From contig CAYSWA010000001.1 of assembly GCA_964434535.1 (NCBI GenBank), forward strand, positions 150,553 through 214,552: a stretch of 64,000 nucleotides of DNA, read 5' to 3'. Origin of the DNA: SM23-32 sp964434535 (GTDB lineage: Bacteria > Planctomycetota > Brocadiia > SM23-32). Below the pieces are notes generated by a model, which had not been told where the DNA came from, ran no database searches, and saw only the letters and a list, made by a program, of their open reading frames with translations. Made by a program: the position numbers and the translations under genes. Below, in pieces: positions 32,430-40,436 of this stretch. The stretch's first letter is position 1. Every line of letters starts with the position of its first letter.

Positions 32430-33281
32430 ATGCCGATCGTGCCGACCGCCCAGATCATCGCCCGGGCCTACGCGGAGGGCTACGCCGTGCCCTCGTTCTG
32501 CGCGTGGGACGCCGCCGCCATGGCCGCCATCCTGAGCGTCGCCGAGGACTGCCGCGCCCCCGTGCTGCTGATGTTCGGCGGGGCCGAGTTCCGGCTGATG
32601 CCGCCCGAGATGCTGGCGGGGGTCGCCCGCGAGGTGGCCCGGCGCCACGACGTGCCGGCGGCCGTCCACCTGGACCACGGCCGCTCGCTCCAGATCGCGC
32701 GCGAGTGCGTCGGGGCCGGCTTCGGCTCGGTGATGCTCGACTACTCCGACCACCCCTTCGCCGAGAACGTGGAGGCCGTGCGCCGCGTCGTCGAGCTGGC
32801 GCGGCCCCAAGGGGTCGCCGTCGAGGCCGAGCTCGGATCGATCGGCCGGGCCGGGGCCATTACGCAGGAGGGCGCCGAGCAGAGCTCGCTGACCGACCCG
32901 GAGGAGGCCGCGCGCTTCGTCGAGCAGACCGGCGTCGACATGCTCGCCGTCGCCGTCGGCAACGCCCACGGGCTCTACACGGCGCCGCCCCAGTTCCGCT
33001 TCGACCTGCTGGCCGAGCTGAGGGAGGCGGCGGGAGTGCCCCTGGTGCTCCACGGGGGCTCGGGCACGCCCGAAGGTCAGCTCCGACGCGCCGTCCCGCT
33101 CGGCATCGCCAAGGTGAACGTCGCCAGCGAGCTGGTCCAGGCCGTGCGGGAGGAGGTCTTCGGCCGCTGGCAGAAGGGGGAGGACCGCTGGGTGCCGATC
33201 GCCCTGCGGCGGGGCATGGACGCGATGGCCCCGGTCGTGGAGCGCTGGCTGCGCATGACGGGCGCCGCCGGGCGGGCCTGA
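32430..33281 (+). CDS. Class II fructose/tagatose-bisphosphate aldolase family protein
   Basis: A 283-residue zinc aldolase. Metal ligands are the second His of VHLDHGRS, the His of GNAHGLY and the His of LHGGSGTP; the Asp of LDHG is the catalytic acid, and VASEL is the phosphate-binding segment. The length suits the GatY/KbaY/FbaA-like branch, so the substrate could be fructose- or tagatose-1,6-bisphosphate or a related ketose phosphate. ATG 32430 follows a purine-rich GGGGGGA. It stands before a Gfo/Idh dehydrogenase (51 nt gap), a sugar-metabolism pairing. Confidence 0.9.
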   Translation: MPIVPTAQIIARAYAEGYAVPSFCAWDAAAMAAILSVAEDCRAPVLLMFGGAEFRLMPPEMLAGVAREVARRHDVPAAVHLDHGRSLQIARECVGAGFGSVMLDYSDHPFAENVEAVRRVVELARPQGVAVEAELGSIGRAGAITQEGAEQSSLTDPEEAARFVEQTGVDMLAVAVGNAHGLYTAPPQFRFDLLAELREAAGVPLVLHGGSGTPEGQLRRAVPLGIAKVNVASELVQAVREEVFGRWQKGEDRWVPIALRRGMDAMAPVVERWLRMTGAAGRA

Positions 33282-33332
33282 GCGGGCGGGCAACCATTCG
33301 ACAAGTCAGGATCTCTGAAGGAGCAGCATGAG

Positions 33333-34409
33333 ATGAGCGCTTTCCGCGTCGGGTTCATCGGGACCGGCCGGCACCGCAGCAAGCCGGGACACACCGGCTA
33401 CGGGATGGCCTACGACCACGGGGCGGGCTACGCGGCCCTGCCCGAGCAGTGCCGGATGGTCGCCTGCGCCGACCTGGTGGAGGAGCGGGCCGAGGAGTTC
33501 GCCGAGCGCTTCGGCCTGCCCCGCACCTACACCGACTACCATGAGATGCTCGCCGCTGAGGATCCGGACATCGTCAGCGTCTGCACCTGGCCCCACCTGC
33601 ACGAGCAGATGGTGATCGACTGCGCCGAGGCCGGCGTGCGCGCGGTGCACTGCGAGAAGCCGATGGCCGACACCTGGGGCGGCTGCAAGCGGATGGCCGG
33701 GGCCTGCGCCGAGCGCGGCGTGCAGCTTACCTTCAACCACATGCGCCGCTTCGGCAATCCCTTCCGGCTCGCCAAGCAGATGCTCGACGGCGGCGAGATC
33801 GGGGCCTTGCAGCGCATCGAGGTCGGCTTCGGCAACCTCTACGACTACGGATCGCACAACTTCGACATGTGCGGCTACTTCGTGGACCAGTCGCCCGGCC
33901 GCTGGGTCATCGCCCAGGTCGACTACCGCAGGGAGCGGCTCGTCTTCGGCGCGCACAACGAGAACGCGGCCCTCGCGCTCTGGCAGTACGAGAACGGCGT
34001 CTACGGCTGCAACGCCACGGGGCTCGGCGCCGAAGCGGTCGCCGCGCATCACCGGCTGGTGGGGCAGGAGGGGGTGATCGAGGTCGGCCCGCAGGGCGAC
34101 GGCCTCCCCGTGTTGCGGGTCCGGCCGAAGGGCGCCGCCGCGTGGGAGGCCGTCGAGTGCGGCGGCGAGCACTGCCACGGGCCCGGCTACCACGAACGGG
34201 CGGTGGCCGAGATCGTGCGCGCGCTCGCCGAGGGGACGCCGTCGGAGCTGCGGGCGGAGAACGCGCTCCAGGCCACCGAGATCATCTTCGCCTGCTGGGA
34301 GTCCTCCCGCCGGCGGGGCATCGTCGAGCTGCCCCTCGACGTGGAGGACAACCCGCTGGCAGAGATGGTGGAGAGCGGCGCGCTGCGCCCCGAGCCGCGC
34401 TCCCGCTGA
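33333..34409 (+). CDS. Gfo/Idh/MocA family oxidoreductase
   Basis: A 358-residue NAD(P)-dependent sugar or cyclitol dehydrogenase. Rossmann start FRVGFIGTGRHRSKPG, the acidic ADLVEERAEEFAERFGL segment, and the EKP motif in VHCEKPMADTWGG, whose Lys is catalytic. The loop after the first glycines (RHRSKPGHTGYG) is longer than usual. The C-terminal sheet domain follows with LYDYGSHNFDM as the His/Asp-type active-site segment. ATG 33333 has GGAG nearby. Probably follows the aldolase in one transcript; substrate unknown. Confidence 0.92.
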   Translation: MSAFRVGFIGTGRHRSKPGHTGYGMAYDHGAGYAALPEQCRMVACADLVEERAEEFAERFGLPRTYTDYHEMLAAEDPDIVSVCTWPHLHEQMVIDCAEAGVRAVHCEKPMADTWGGCKRMAGACAERGVQLTFNHMRRFGNPFRLAKQMLDGGEIGALQRIEVGFGNLYDYGSHNFDMCGYFVDQSPGRWVIAQVDYRRERLVFGAHNENAALALWQYENGVYGCNATGLGAEAVAAHHRLVGQEGVIEVGPQGDGLPVLRVRPKGAAAWEAVECGGEHCHGPGYHERAVAEIVRALAEGTPSELRAENALQATEIIFACWESSRRRGIVELPLDVEDNPLAEMVESGALRPEPRSR

Positions 34410-34453
34410 GGCACGTTTCCCCCCCCACGGACGTCTCGCGCCGGGGATTCGGG

Positions 34454-34481
34454 TTGCATTGTGTTGCATTTCGTGCACAAT
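34454..34481 (+). promoter_or_regulatory. Possible promoter of the kinase-regulator pair
   Basis: TTGCAT, 16-nt spacer, CACAAT, in a locally AT-richer patch containing the direct repeat GTTGCATT twice. It lies 43 nt before the kinase ATG. Confidence 0.35.
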
Positions 34482-34523
34482 GGGGGCGAAAGTCCGGGGA
34501 TTCGCTCGCGCCACAGGCCAGCA

Positions 34524-37487
34524 ATGAGCATCGCCATGCAGAGGGGGGAGTCGGGCCACTCGGTGCTCGCGCACGTGGCCATCGGGCTGGCGGCGCTGGG
34601 GGGCCTGTGGCTGACCAGCCTCGCCAGCTACCTGCTCTTCCACACCCTGGCCGAGCTGTTCGCCGTCGTCGTGGCGGGCGGGATCTTCATGATCGCCTGG
34701 ACCGCCCGCCGCATGCTGCGCAACAGCTTCCTGCTGATCGTCGGCGTCGCCTACCTCTGCGTGGCCGTCCTCGACGTCCTGCACACGCTCAGCTACACGG
34801 GCATGGGCGTGCTGGCGGGCTACGGCAGCGACCTGCCGACCCAGCTCTGGATCGGCGCGCGTTACGTGGAGGCCCTTTCGCTGCTGGCGGCGGCGTTCTT
34901 CCTGGGGCGTCGGGTGCGTCCGGGCGCCGTGCTGGCGCTCTACGCGGTCGCTGCGGCCCTGTTGCTCTCGTCCATCTTCTACTGGCGCGTCTTCCCGGTC
35001 TGCTACGTCGAGGGCGCGGGCCTGACGCCCTTCAAGAAGGTGAGCGAATACGTCATCTGCCTGATCCTGGCCGGAGCAATCGTGCAGGTGGTACGGGCGC
35101 GGGAGCACTTCGCCCCGCGCGTGGCGGGGCTGCTGATCGCCTCGATGGCCGTGACCATGGCCTCCGAGCTCGCCTTCACGCTCTACACCGACCCGTACGG
35201 CCCGGCCAACCAGGCCGGCCACCTGCTGAAGATCGCCTCCTTCTACCTGGTCTACCTGGCCATCATCCGCACGGCCGTGGTGCGGCCCTACAACCTGCTG
35301 TTCCGCGACCTGAAACAGGCCGAAGAACGCCTGCGTGAGGAGCGCGACAGGGCGCGTGGCTACCTGGACGTGGCCAGCGTGATGATGATCGTCATCGACG
35401 CCGACCACAGGGTCCAGCTCATCAACAAGGCGGGCTGCCGCCTGCTCGGCTGCGAAGAGGAGGAGATCGTCGGCGGCGACTGGTTCGCCCGGTTCGTGCC
35501 TGCCGAGGGGCGTCGCGAGCGCGAGGAGCAGTTCGACCGGCTCATGGGCGCGCAGCCCGAGCACGAGCGCGCTCAGATCGAGCTGCCGGTGGTGACCGCT
35601 GACGGACGGCAACGGATGCTGAACTGGCATTACACCGTGCTGCGCGACGAGGCTGGCCGCCCGCTCGGGGCGCTCTGCTCGGTGGAGGACATAACGGACC
35701 GGCGCGAGGCCGAGGAGGCGCTCCGGGCCAGCCGCGAGAGCCTGGCCCTTGCCCAGGAGGTGGCGGGCCTGGGGAACCTGGACTGGAACCTGAGGACCGG
35801 CCGGATGCGGGTCACCGACGAGGTCTACACCATCTTCGGCTTCGGCCCGGAGCGCCGGGCGGAGGACGTCGAAACCACGTATCGGGCGCTGCTCTGGCGC
35901 GTGCACCCGGCCGACAGGGAGTCACTGCGCACGGGCGTGCGCGAGACCCTCAGGACCCACCTGCCGCAAGAGCGGGAGTACCGCGTGGTCTGGCCGGACG
36001 GGACGGTGGGCTGGGTCCACTCACGGGCCGAGGTATTCTGCGACGGGGCCGGACGGCCCGTGCGCCTGATCGCCACGGCGCTGGACATCACCGAGCGGAA
36101 GATGGCCGAGGACGCCGTGCGGGTGGCGCACAGCCTGCTGACCGCCGCCAACCGCCACAGCGAGGTCCAACCCCTGCTGGAGGACTGCGTGGCCGAGGTG
36201 CAGAGCTTCGTCGGCTGCTCCGCGGTGGGCATGCGTCTGCTGGAAGGGGACGGCGGGATGCCTTACCGGGCGCAGGTCGGCTTCTCTGCGCAGTTCGTGG
36301 CCGAGGAAGGGCCGCTCTCCGCCGATCATGATGCGTGCATGTGTTCGCGGGTCATCCGCGGGGCCGGCGACCCGAGCATGTCATGCTGGACGGCGGGGGG
36401 GTCCTTCTACGTCAACGATACCGAGCGGTTCCTCGCCTCACTTTCGCCCGAGCAGCGGCGGGGCGTGCGGGGTGCCTGCGCCCGGTTCGGCTACCGCTCG
36501 ATCGCGCTGGTGCCGATGCGGCTGGCCGAGAAGGTACTGGGCCTGATCCACGTGGCCGACGAGCAGAGGAACATGGTGTCGCCCGACACGGTGCGGCTGC
36601 TGGAGAAGGCGGCGATGGCCCTCGGGCCGGCCATCCAGCGCTTGCAGGTGGAGCAGGAGCTTCGCCGCTCGCACGAGGAGCTGGAACAGCGCGTCCAGGA
36701 GCGGACCGCCGCACTCTCCGAGGCCATCCAGGCCCTCCAGCAGGAGGTGGAGGAGCGGCGCCGCGCCGAGGCGAAGCTCATCGACTACCAGGGCCAGCTC
36801 CGGTCGCTGACCTCAGAGCTGCTGCTGATCGAGGAGCGCGAGCGCCGGCGCATCGCCGGCGAACTGCACGACCGCATCGGGCAGACGCTCGCCGTCTCGA
36901 AGCTGCGCCTGAGCCAGTTGCGCGCGAATGTGACGCAGCCGGAGATTGCCGGCCCCCTCGATGGCGTGCGGGAGTTGCTGGACGAGACGGTGCAGGACAC
37001 CCGCGCGCTGATGTTCGACCTGAGCCCGCCGGTGCTCTACGAGCTGGGGCTGGCGGCGGCCATCGAGTGGCTCGGCGAGCAGATGCGGGAGCGCCACGGC
37101 CTGGCCGTGCAGTTTGCCGACGGCCGGCAGTCCCTGGCGGTCGGCGAGGAGATGGGCGTGCTGCTGTTCCAGGCCGTGCGAGAGCTGCTGCTCAACGTGG
37201 TCAAGCACGCCGGGGTGGACCGGGCCCACGTCTCGCTCGTCTTCGAGACGGGCGAGATCCGCATCGGCGTGGAGGACGAGGGCGTGGGCTTCGACGCCTC
37301 GCGCCTGGAGAGGCGCCGGCAGGACGACGGGGGCTTCGGCCTGTTCAACATCCGCGAGCGCATCGAGCACATGGGCGGGCGGCTGGAGCTGCACTCTGAG
37401 CCCGGCCAGGGCACGCGGGCCGTGCTGGCGGCGCCCCTGGGACCGGCAGGCGGCCATGACACCCCGCAACAGAGGGCCGAGGCATGA
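34524..37487 (+). CDS. MASE3-PAS-PAS-GAF sensor histidine kinase (NarX/DegS-like HisKA_3)
   Basis: A 987-residue sensor. The N-terminal 250 residues form about eight membrane helices of the MASE3 sensory type (WTARRMLRNSFLLIVGVAYL, LHTLSYTGMG, WIGARYVEAL). Two PAS domains follow (about 275-395 and 400-525, ending in EDITDR and LDITER), then a GAF domain (about 540-690) with several Cys, a coiled coil, and the HisKA_3 dimerisation domain with GELHDRIGQTL (His near 781). The ATPase domain has RELLLNVVKHA and EDEGVGFD/GGFGLFNIRER. Start at ATG 34524 is favoured; GTG 34461 is in frame. Overlaps its response regulator by 4 nt. Confidence 0.93.
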   Translation: MSIAMQRGESGHSVLAHVAIGLAALGGLWLTSLASYLLFHTLAELFAVVVAGGIFMIAWTARRMLRNSFLLIVGVAYLCVAVLDVLHTLSYTGMGVLAGYGSDLPTQLWIGARYVEALSLLAAAFFLGRRVRPGAVLALYAVAAALLLSSIFYWRVFPVCYVEGAGLTPFKKVSEYVICLILAGAIVQVVRAREHFAPRVAGLLIASMAVTMASELAFTLYTDPYGPANQAGHLLKIASFYLVYLAIIRTAVVRPYNLLFRDLKQAEERLREERDRARGYLDVASVMMIVIDADHRVQLINKAGCRLLGCEEEEIVGGDWFARFVPAEGRREREEQFDRLMGAQPEHERAQIELPVVTADGRQRMLNWHYTVLRDEAGRPLGALCSVEDITDRREAEEALRASRESLALAQEVAGLGNLDWNLRTGRMRVTDEVYTIFGFGPERRAEDVETTYRALLWRVHPADRESLRTGVRETLRTHLPQEREYRVVWPDGTVGWVHSRAEVFCDGAGRPVRLIATALDITERKMAEDAVRVAHSLLTAANRHSEVQPLLEDCVAEVQSFVGCSAVGMRLLEGDGGMPYRAQVGFSAQFVAEEGPLSADHDACMCSRVIRGAGDPSMSCWTAGGSFYVNDTERFLASLSPEQRRGVRGACARFGYRSIALVPMRLAEKVLGLIHVADEQRNMVSPDTVRLLEKAAMALGPAIQRLQVEQELRRSHEELEQRVQERTAALSEAIQALQQEVEERRRAEAKLIDYQGQLRSLTSELLLIEERERRRIAGELHDRIGQTLAVSKLRLSQLRANVTQPEIAGPLDGVRELLDETVQDTRALMFDLSPPVLYELGLAAAIEWLGEQMRERHGLAVQFADGRQSLAVGEEMGVLLFQAVRELLLNVVKHAGVDRAHVSLVFETGEIRIGVEDEGVGFDASRLERRRQDDGGFGLFNIRERIEHMGGRLELHSEPGQGTRAVLAAPLGPAGGHDTPQQRAEA

Positions 37488-38137
37488 CCACGCGCATCCT
37501 GCTGGCCGACGACCACAAGATCGTGCGCGACGGGCTCCGCTCCCTGCTCGCCGCCGAGAAGGACATGGAGGTGATCGGCGAGGCCGAGAACGGGCGGCGC
37601 GCCGTGGAGCTGGTCGAGAAGCTCCGCCCCGGCGTGGTGGTGATGGACGTGGCCATGGCCGACCTGAACGGCATCGAGGCGACCCGCCAGATCGCCGACG
37701 CCGTGCCCGGCATCAAGATCATCGCCCTCTCGATGCACTCCGACCGGCGCTTCGTGCAGGGCATGCTCGCGGCCGGCGCCTCCGGCTACCTGCTCAAAGA
37801 CGCCGCCTTCGAGGAGCTGGCCAACGCCATACGCGCCGCCGAGCGCGGCGAGGTCTACATCAGCCCCGCCGTCGCCGGCGTGGTGGTGGACGGGTTCATC
37901 CACAGCGGCCCGGCGCGCGACTCGTCCCCCTTCGAGCTGCTCACGCCGCGGGAGCGCGAGGTGCTGCAACTGCTCGCCGAGGGGCAGAGCACCAAGCAGA
38001 CCGCCTCCAAGCTCGGCGTCAGCGTCAAGACCATCGAGACCCACCGCAGCCGCATGATGAACAAGCTCGGCATGCGCAGCGTGGCCGAGCTGACCAAGTA
38101 CGCCATCCGCGAGGGCCTCACCTCGCTGGGGGACTGA
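37484..38137 (+). CDS. NarL/FixJ-family response regulator
   Basis: A 217-residue regulator: receiver domain with acidic pair Asp9/Asp10, phosphoacceptor Asp55 (VVVMDVAM), a Ser in the IIALSMHSD strand and Lys105 (YLLKDA), followed by a LuxR-type helix-turn-helix (LTPREREVLQLLAEGQSTKQTASKL...TVKTIETHRS form). Its ATG overlaps the kinase stop, so they form a cognate pair of the NarX-NarL or DegS-DegU type. Targets are not evident; small-protein genes follow downstream on the same strand. Confidence 0.95.
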   Translation: MTTRILLADDHKIVRDGLRSLLAAEKDMEVIGEAENGRRAVELVEKLRPGVVVMDVAMADLNGIEATRQIADAVPGIKIIALSMHSDRRFVQGMLAAGASGYLLKDAAFEELANAIRAAERGEVYISPAVAGVVVDGFIHSGPARDSSPFELLTPREREVLQLLAEGQSTKQTASKLGVSVKTIETHRSRMMNKLGMRSVAELTKYAIREGLTSLGD

Positions 38138-38203
38138 GCGGGCGGCCCCCTCTCGCGCGGCGGGGGTAAGGTTTTCCCCACCCGGTACGAAGGGATTCCC
38201 CGA

Positions 38204-38232
38204 TTGCGCGATTCCGCGCGGGGCCGTACCCT
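38204..38232 (+). promoter_or_regulatory. Predicted promoter of the first WPW-family small gene
   Basis: TTGCGC, 17-nt spacer, TACCCT. Transcription from about 38239 would give a 330-nt leader containing the structured repeat at 38452-38499. The 38138-38568 gap otherwise shows no protein-coding sign. Confidence 0.4.
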
Positions 38233-38451
38233 GTCCTCTATCGGCCCGGGGGAACATCCTCGGACAGCCCGGTGGAGCCCGGGCCGAAGACGCCCGACGC
38301 GGTCGGCCGCGTCCACAGGTGGGAGCGCACCCGCCGGGGGGGGGCGCGAAGGCGGGTGGACGAGAACAGGGGGCACGGACGGGCCGACCCGTTGCGGCGT
38401 CCGAAGAAGCAGACCGGAGAAGTGAGGGGGCTGACAAAGCCGCGCTGTCAA

Positions 38452-38499
38452 CGGGCCTGCCGGCAGGGAACGGGGGCACTTCAGAAGTCGGCAGGCCTG
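38452..38499 (+). ncRNA. Structured repeat element, copy 1 (leader of the 38569 gene)
   Basis: An 11-bp stem (CGGGCCTGCCG at 38452-38462 with CGGCAGGCCTG at 38489-38499, one G-U pair) encloses a small hairpin ACTT-CAG-AAGT (38478-38488). It shares the invariant 13-mer GGCCTGCCGGCAG and a TCAGAAG hairpin loop with copy 2. Two folded copies with different stem sequences suggest selection for structure. No match to a known riboswitch class was recognised. Confidence 0.45.
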
Positions 38500-38568
38500 C
38501 TCCCTCCCTTCAGATGTAACTATCCACCTCCCCGAGCGGCGAGAAGGGCCCCGCCAGGGAGCTGCCGA

Positions 38569-38913
38569 ATGGACGAGCAGACCGAAAGCCCGTGGCTGAT
38601 CCTGGACGACCTCGGCGAACGGATACGCGCCCAGCGCGAGGAGGCCGAGCGCGCCGGTGACGAGGCCGCCATCGTACGATTCCGCGCGATGGAAGCGGTG
38701 GTGGACGCGCGCGTGATCGCCGTCATCTGCCCCGACGCGGTCGTCGTCGCCGGCGAGGCCGCGGGGGCCGCCTACGAGGGACATAGCGAGCCGGAGTGGT
38801 ATGCCGGCGCCTTCGGCCGGCGCAGGGGATCATCGGAGGATCAACGGGAGCTCAACACGGCGGTGCGCCTGCTGCGCTCCGCCAGACTATGGCCCTGGGC
38901 CCGCAGCGCCTGA
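38569..38913 (+). CDS. Small unknown protein, divergent member of the WPW family
   Basis: A 114-residue soluble, charged, helical protein with no family name I recognise. ATG 38569 has AGGGAG 7 nt upstream. Its second half parallels the proteins at 40007 and 40437: PDAVVVAGEAAGAAYE and EPEW align with their PEMVAAEAAVGALE and EVEW, and it ends LLRSARLWPWARSA against LKEAGVWPW. It is flanked on both sides by copies of a structured repeat, one in its presumed leader and one after its stop, followed by a strong hairpin. Confidence 0.7.
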   Translation: MDEQTESPWLILDDLGERIRAQREEAERAGDEAAIVRFRAMEAVVDARVIAVICPDAVVVAGEAAGAAYEGHSEPEWYAGAFGRRRGSSEDQRELNTAVRLLRSARLWPWARSA

Positions 38914-38943
38914 AGGCCCCGGGGCCAACGACCGGTAACCAGA

Positions 38944-38991
38944 CCGGCCTGCCGGCAGACGACCGGAGCCCGTCAGAAGGGCACAGGCCGG
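38944..38991 (+). ncRNA. Structured repeat element, copy 2 (after the 38569 gene)
   Basis: An 8-bp stem CCGGCCTG (38944-38951) with CAGGCCGG (38984-38991) encloses a hairpin GCCC-GTCAGAA-GGGC (38968-38982). Over 47 aligned positions about 35 match copy 1, including the invariant 13-mer at 38946-38958. The hairpin stem differs from copy 1 but both pair, i.e. covary. Confidence 0.45.
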
Positions 38992-39000
38992 CGCACATAG

Positions 39001-39029
39001 AGCGGCCGCCTTCCTCCCGGGCGGCCGCT
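39001..39029 (+). terminator. GC-rich hairpin, possible terminator
   Basis: A perfect 10-bp stem AGCGGCCGCC/GGCGGCCGCT with a 9-nt loop, 87 nt after the 38569 gene and directly after structured repeat copy 2. The following CCCGTTTGGG is a poor U-tract, so termination may be weak. Confidence 0.45.
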
Positions 39030-39138
39030 CCCGTTTGGGCGCCGCGCCCGCCTGGCTTTGGACATGCAAGGGGCCGACCCCGATAGCGCGCTGCTGCCGA
39101 CCTGAGCCGAAGGAGGCCACAGATGGCCGGCGGTCGGC

Positions 39139-39167
39139 TTGACAGCCCCGCTCGGGCGTCCGATACT
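39139..39167 (+). promoter_or_regulatory. Predicted promoter of the 39217 small gene
   Basis: TTGACA, 17-nt spacer, GATACT, 49 nt before the start codon. Confidence 0.55.
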
Positions 39168-39216
39168 GAACGAGTCGGGACCCGCCCGTTGAGAGGCGAC
39201 CGGAGGGGCAGACGCC

Positions 39217-39513
39217 ATGTCCGTGCGCAAGCTACTGCTGGTGCTGATCGCGGTCGTCTGCGCCGTCGTAGTCTTCACGACACCGCAGGTGCGCGATGCG
39301 ATCGGCGACCTAGCCGGCGCCGCCAAAGAGGACGTGGGCCCCGCGCCTACGGACACGTTGGGCGAGCACCCAAAGGTCTTCACGGCGGCCGGCGACCCCT
39401 ACTATCACCGCCGCGACTGCCCCCGCCTGGAGGGCCTGCGGCCGACGCCGATGCCGCTGCCCAAGGCGCAGGAGCTGGCCCGGCCCTGTCCGGAGTGCAA
39501 TCCGCCGCATTAG
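39217..39513 (+). CDS. Membrane-anchored or exported small protein with Ada-like metal-binding motif
   Basis: A 98-residue protein. The first 22 residues are a signal or anchor helix (KLLLVLIAVVCAVVVF). The rest is a linker and a C-terminal motif YYHRRDCPRLEG ... ELARPCPECNPP, the His/Cys pattern of small Ada-type zinc-binding domains often found at the ends of bacterial secreted or membrane proteins. AGGGG precedes the ATG and a consensus promoter lies upstream. Function unknown. Confidence 0.75.
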   Translation: MSVRKLLLVLIAVVCAVVVFTTPQVRDAIGDLAGAAKEDVGPAPTDTLGEHPKVFTAAGDPYYHRRDCPRLEGLRPTPMPLPKAQELARPCPECNPPH

Positions 39514-39524
39514 CCCCGCGCCGG

Positions 39525-39839
39525 CTACTGCGCGCGCGGGCGCATGCGGCAGGCCCTCAGCACCCCTACGAGCCAGTCCCGGACGGTCTGGCTCGTCCGG
39601 GGCGACTGCCGCCCGCCCACCAGCAGGTGGGTCAGCACCCAGGCCACCACCGCCGTGCCCATGCCGACGGAGTTGGCCGCCAGGGCCAGCAGCACGGGCC
39701 CGCCTACCATGCCCGTCTCGGCCAGCGGCAGGGCGACGATGCCGACCCCGAGCGAGAGGAACTCCCAGCCCACCAGGCCCGCACCGAGCCTGTCGAAGAC
39801 CTCCATCTCGTCCCACCACTCGCAGAACTGCTGGCGCAT
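39525..39839 (-). CDS. Small membrane protein, function unknown
   Basis: A 104-residue protein starting MRQQFCEWWDEMEVFDR, with two hydrophobic segments (LVGWEFLSLGVGIVALPL and VLLALAANSVGMGTAVVAWVLTHLLV) and a basic tail. ATG 39839 has GCGGGA upstream; an extended frame to 39962 overlaps the promoter of the divergent neighbour. It faces the Ada-motif gene tail to tail with a 11-nt gap. No family recognised. Confidence 0.65.
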   Translation of the reverse strand: MRQQFCEWWDEMEVFDRLGAGLVGWEFLSLGVGIVALPLAETGMVGGPVLLALAANSVGMGTAVVAWVLTHLLVGGRQSPRTSQTVRDWLVGVLRACRMRPRAQ

Positions 39840-39929
39840 GGATCGTCCCGCTTGTGTCGAAATCTGCGGCAGACGGTGACGTCGCCGATGGTCTTGCAAC
39901 TGCCATGCCCGGCTCTGCGCGGAAAGCGC

Positions 39930-39958
39930 TGGCGAAGCGGCAGCGCTCGGGCTATACT
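39930..39958 (+). promoter_or_regulatory. Predicted promoter of the WPW-family pair
   Basis: TGGCGA, 17-nt spacer, TATACT, 49 nt before the 40007 start. Confidence 0.45.
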
Positions 39959-40006
39959 GCACGCGACGGATACGGGCGCTGACACAATCAACGGAAAGGG
40001 GGCGCC

Positions 40007-40396
40007 ATGGCCGATGACCGCCAGGACGTGGGTTACCTGGTCTGGAGGCGTTTCGCGGAGCTGAGCGGCGACCGGGCGATGGTGGCGCGCATGCACATCA
40101 TCCACCGCGCCCAGGAGGCCGGCTGCGGCCTGACCAGCCGCCTGCCCGACGGGCGCGAGCTGCGCATACCCGAGATGGTCGCCGCCGAGGCGGCCGTCGG
40201 CGCGCTCGAGACCGAGGACGAGGTGGAGTGGAGGCGGCAGTGGACCCGACGCCTGGTCCAGATCGCTACCAAGTGGCAGGACCAGGAGACGACCGACGGC
40301 GTGGTGGCCGTGCTCAACAACACCGACGCCGTCATCGCGGACCTGAAAGAGGCCGGCGTCTGGCCCTGGGGAAACGGAGGCGCGGGCGGCCAGTGA
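40007..40396 (+). CDS. WPW-family small protein, function unknown
   Basis: A 129-residue soluble protein homologous to the next gene: DRAMVARMHIIHRAQEAGC, PEMVAAEAAVGALE, EVEWRRQWTRRLVQIATKW, then TTDGVVAVL, TDAVIADLKEAGVWPW and a short Gly-rich tail. The invariant Trp, Cys and the terminal GVWPW suggest a compact helical domain. It has a strong ribosome site (GGAAAGGGGG) and a promoter, and is 40 nt from its paralogue, a tandem duplication. No known domain recognised. Confidence 0.75.
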   Translation: MADDRQDVGYLVWRRFAELSGDRAMVARMHIIHRAQEAGCGLTSRLPDGRELRIPEMVAAEAAVGALETEDEVEWRRQWTRRLVQIATKWQDQETTDGVVAVLNNTDAVIADLKEAGVWPWGNGGAGGQ

Positions 40397-40436
40397 GGCC
40401 GCCCCGCCCCACGGACGCAACAGGGGGTGAGGAGAA

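Larger units (their letters stand above)
38914..39216. other. Intergenic region with structured repeat, hairpin and promoter
   Basis: 303 bases with no credible gene. In order: structured repeat copy 2, a 10-bp GC-rich hairpin, and a consensus promoter for the following small gene. A Met-initiated frame at 39123 overlaps the promoter and is rejected. Confidence 0.65.

Noticed and set aside
31880..32458. Upstream extension of hydB to 32458
   Set aside because: The extension runs over the hydrogenase promoter and encodes Arg/Pro-rich sequence; ATG 31879 has a ribosome site and the family's start.
38569..38991. Small gene plus flanking repeats as an insertion sequence
   Set aside because: No transposase-like motif in the 114-residue protein and the flanks are direct, structured copies rather than terminal inverted repeats.
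39123..40064. Long plus-strand frame over the small-gene island
   Set aside because: It starts inside a promoter, has Arg/Gly/Pro-rich composition, and overlaps a convincing minus-strand membrane protein and the Ada-motif gene in other frames.
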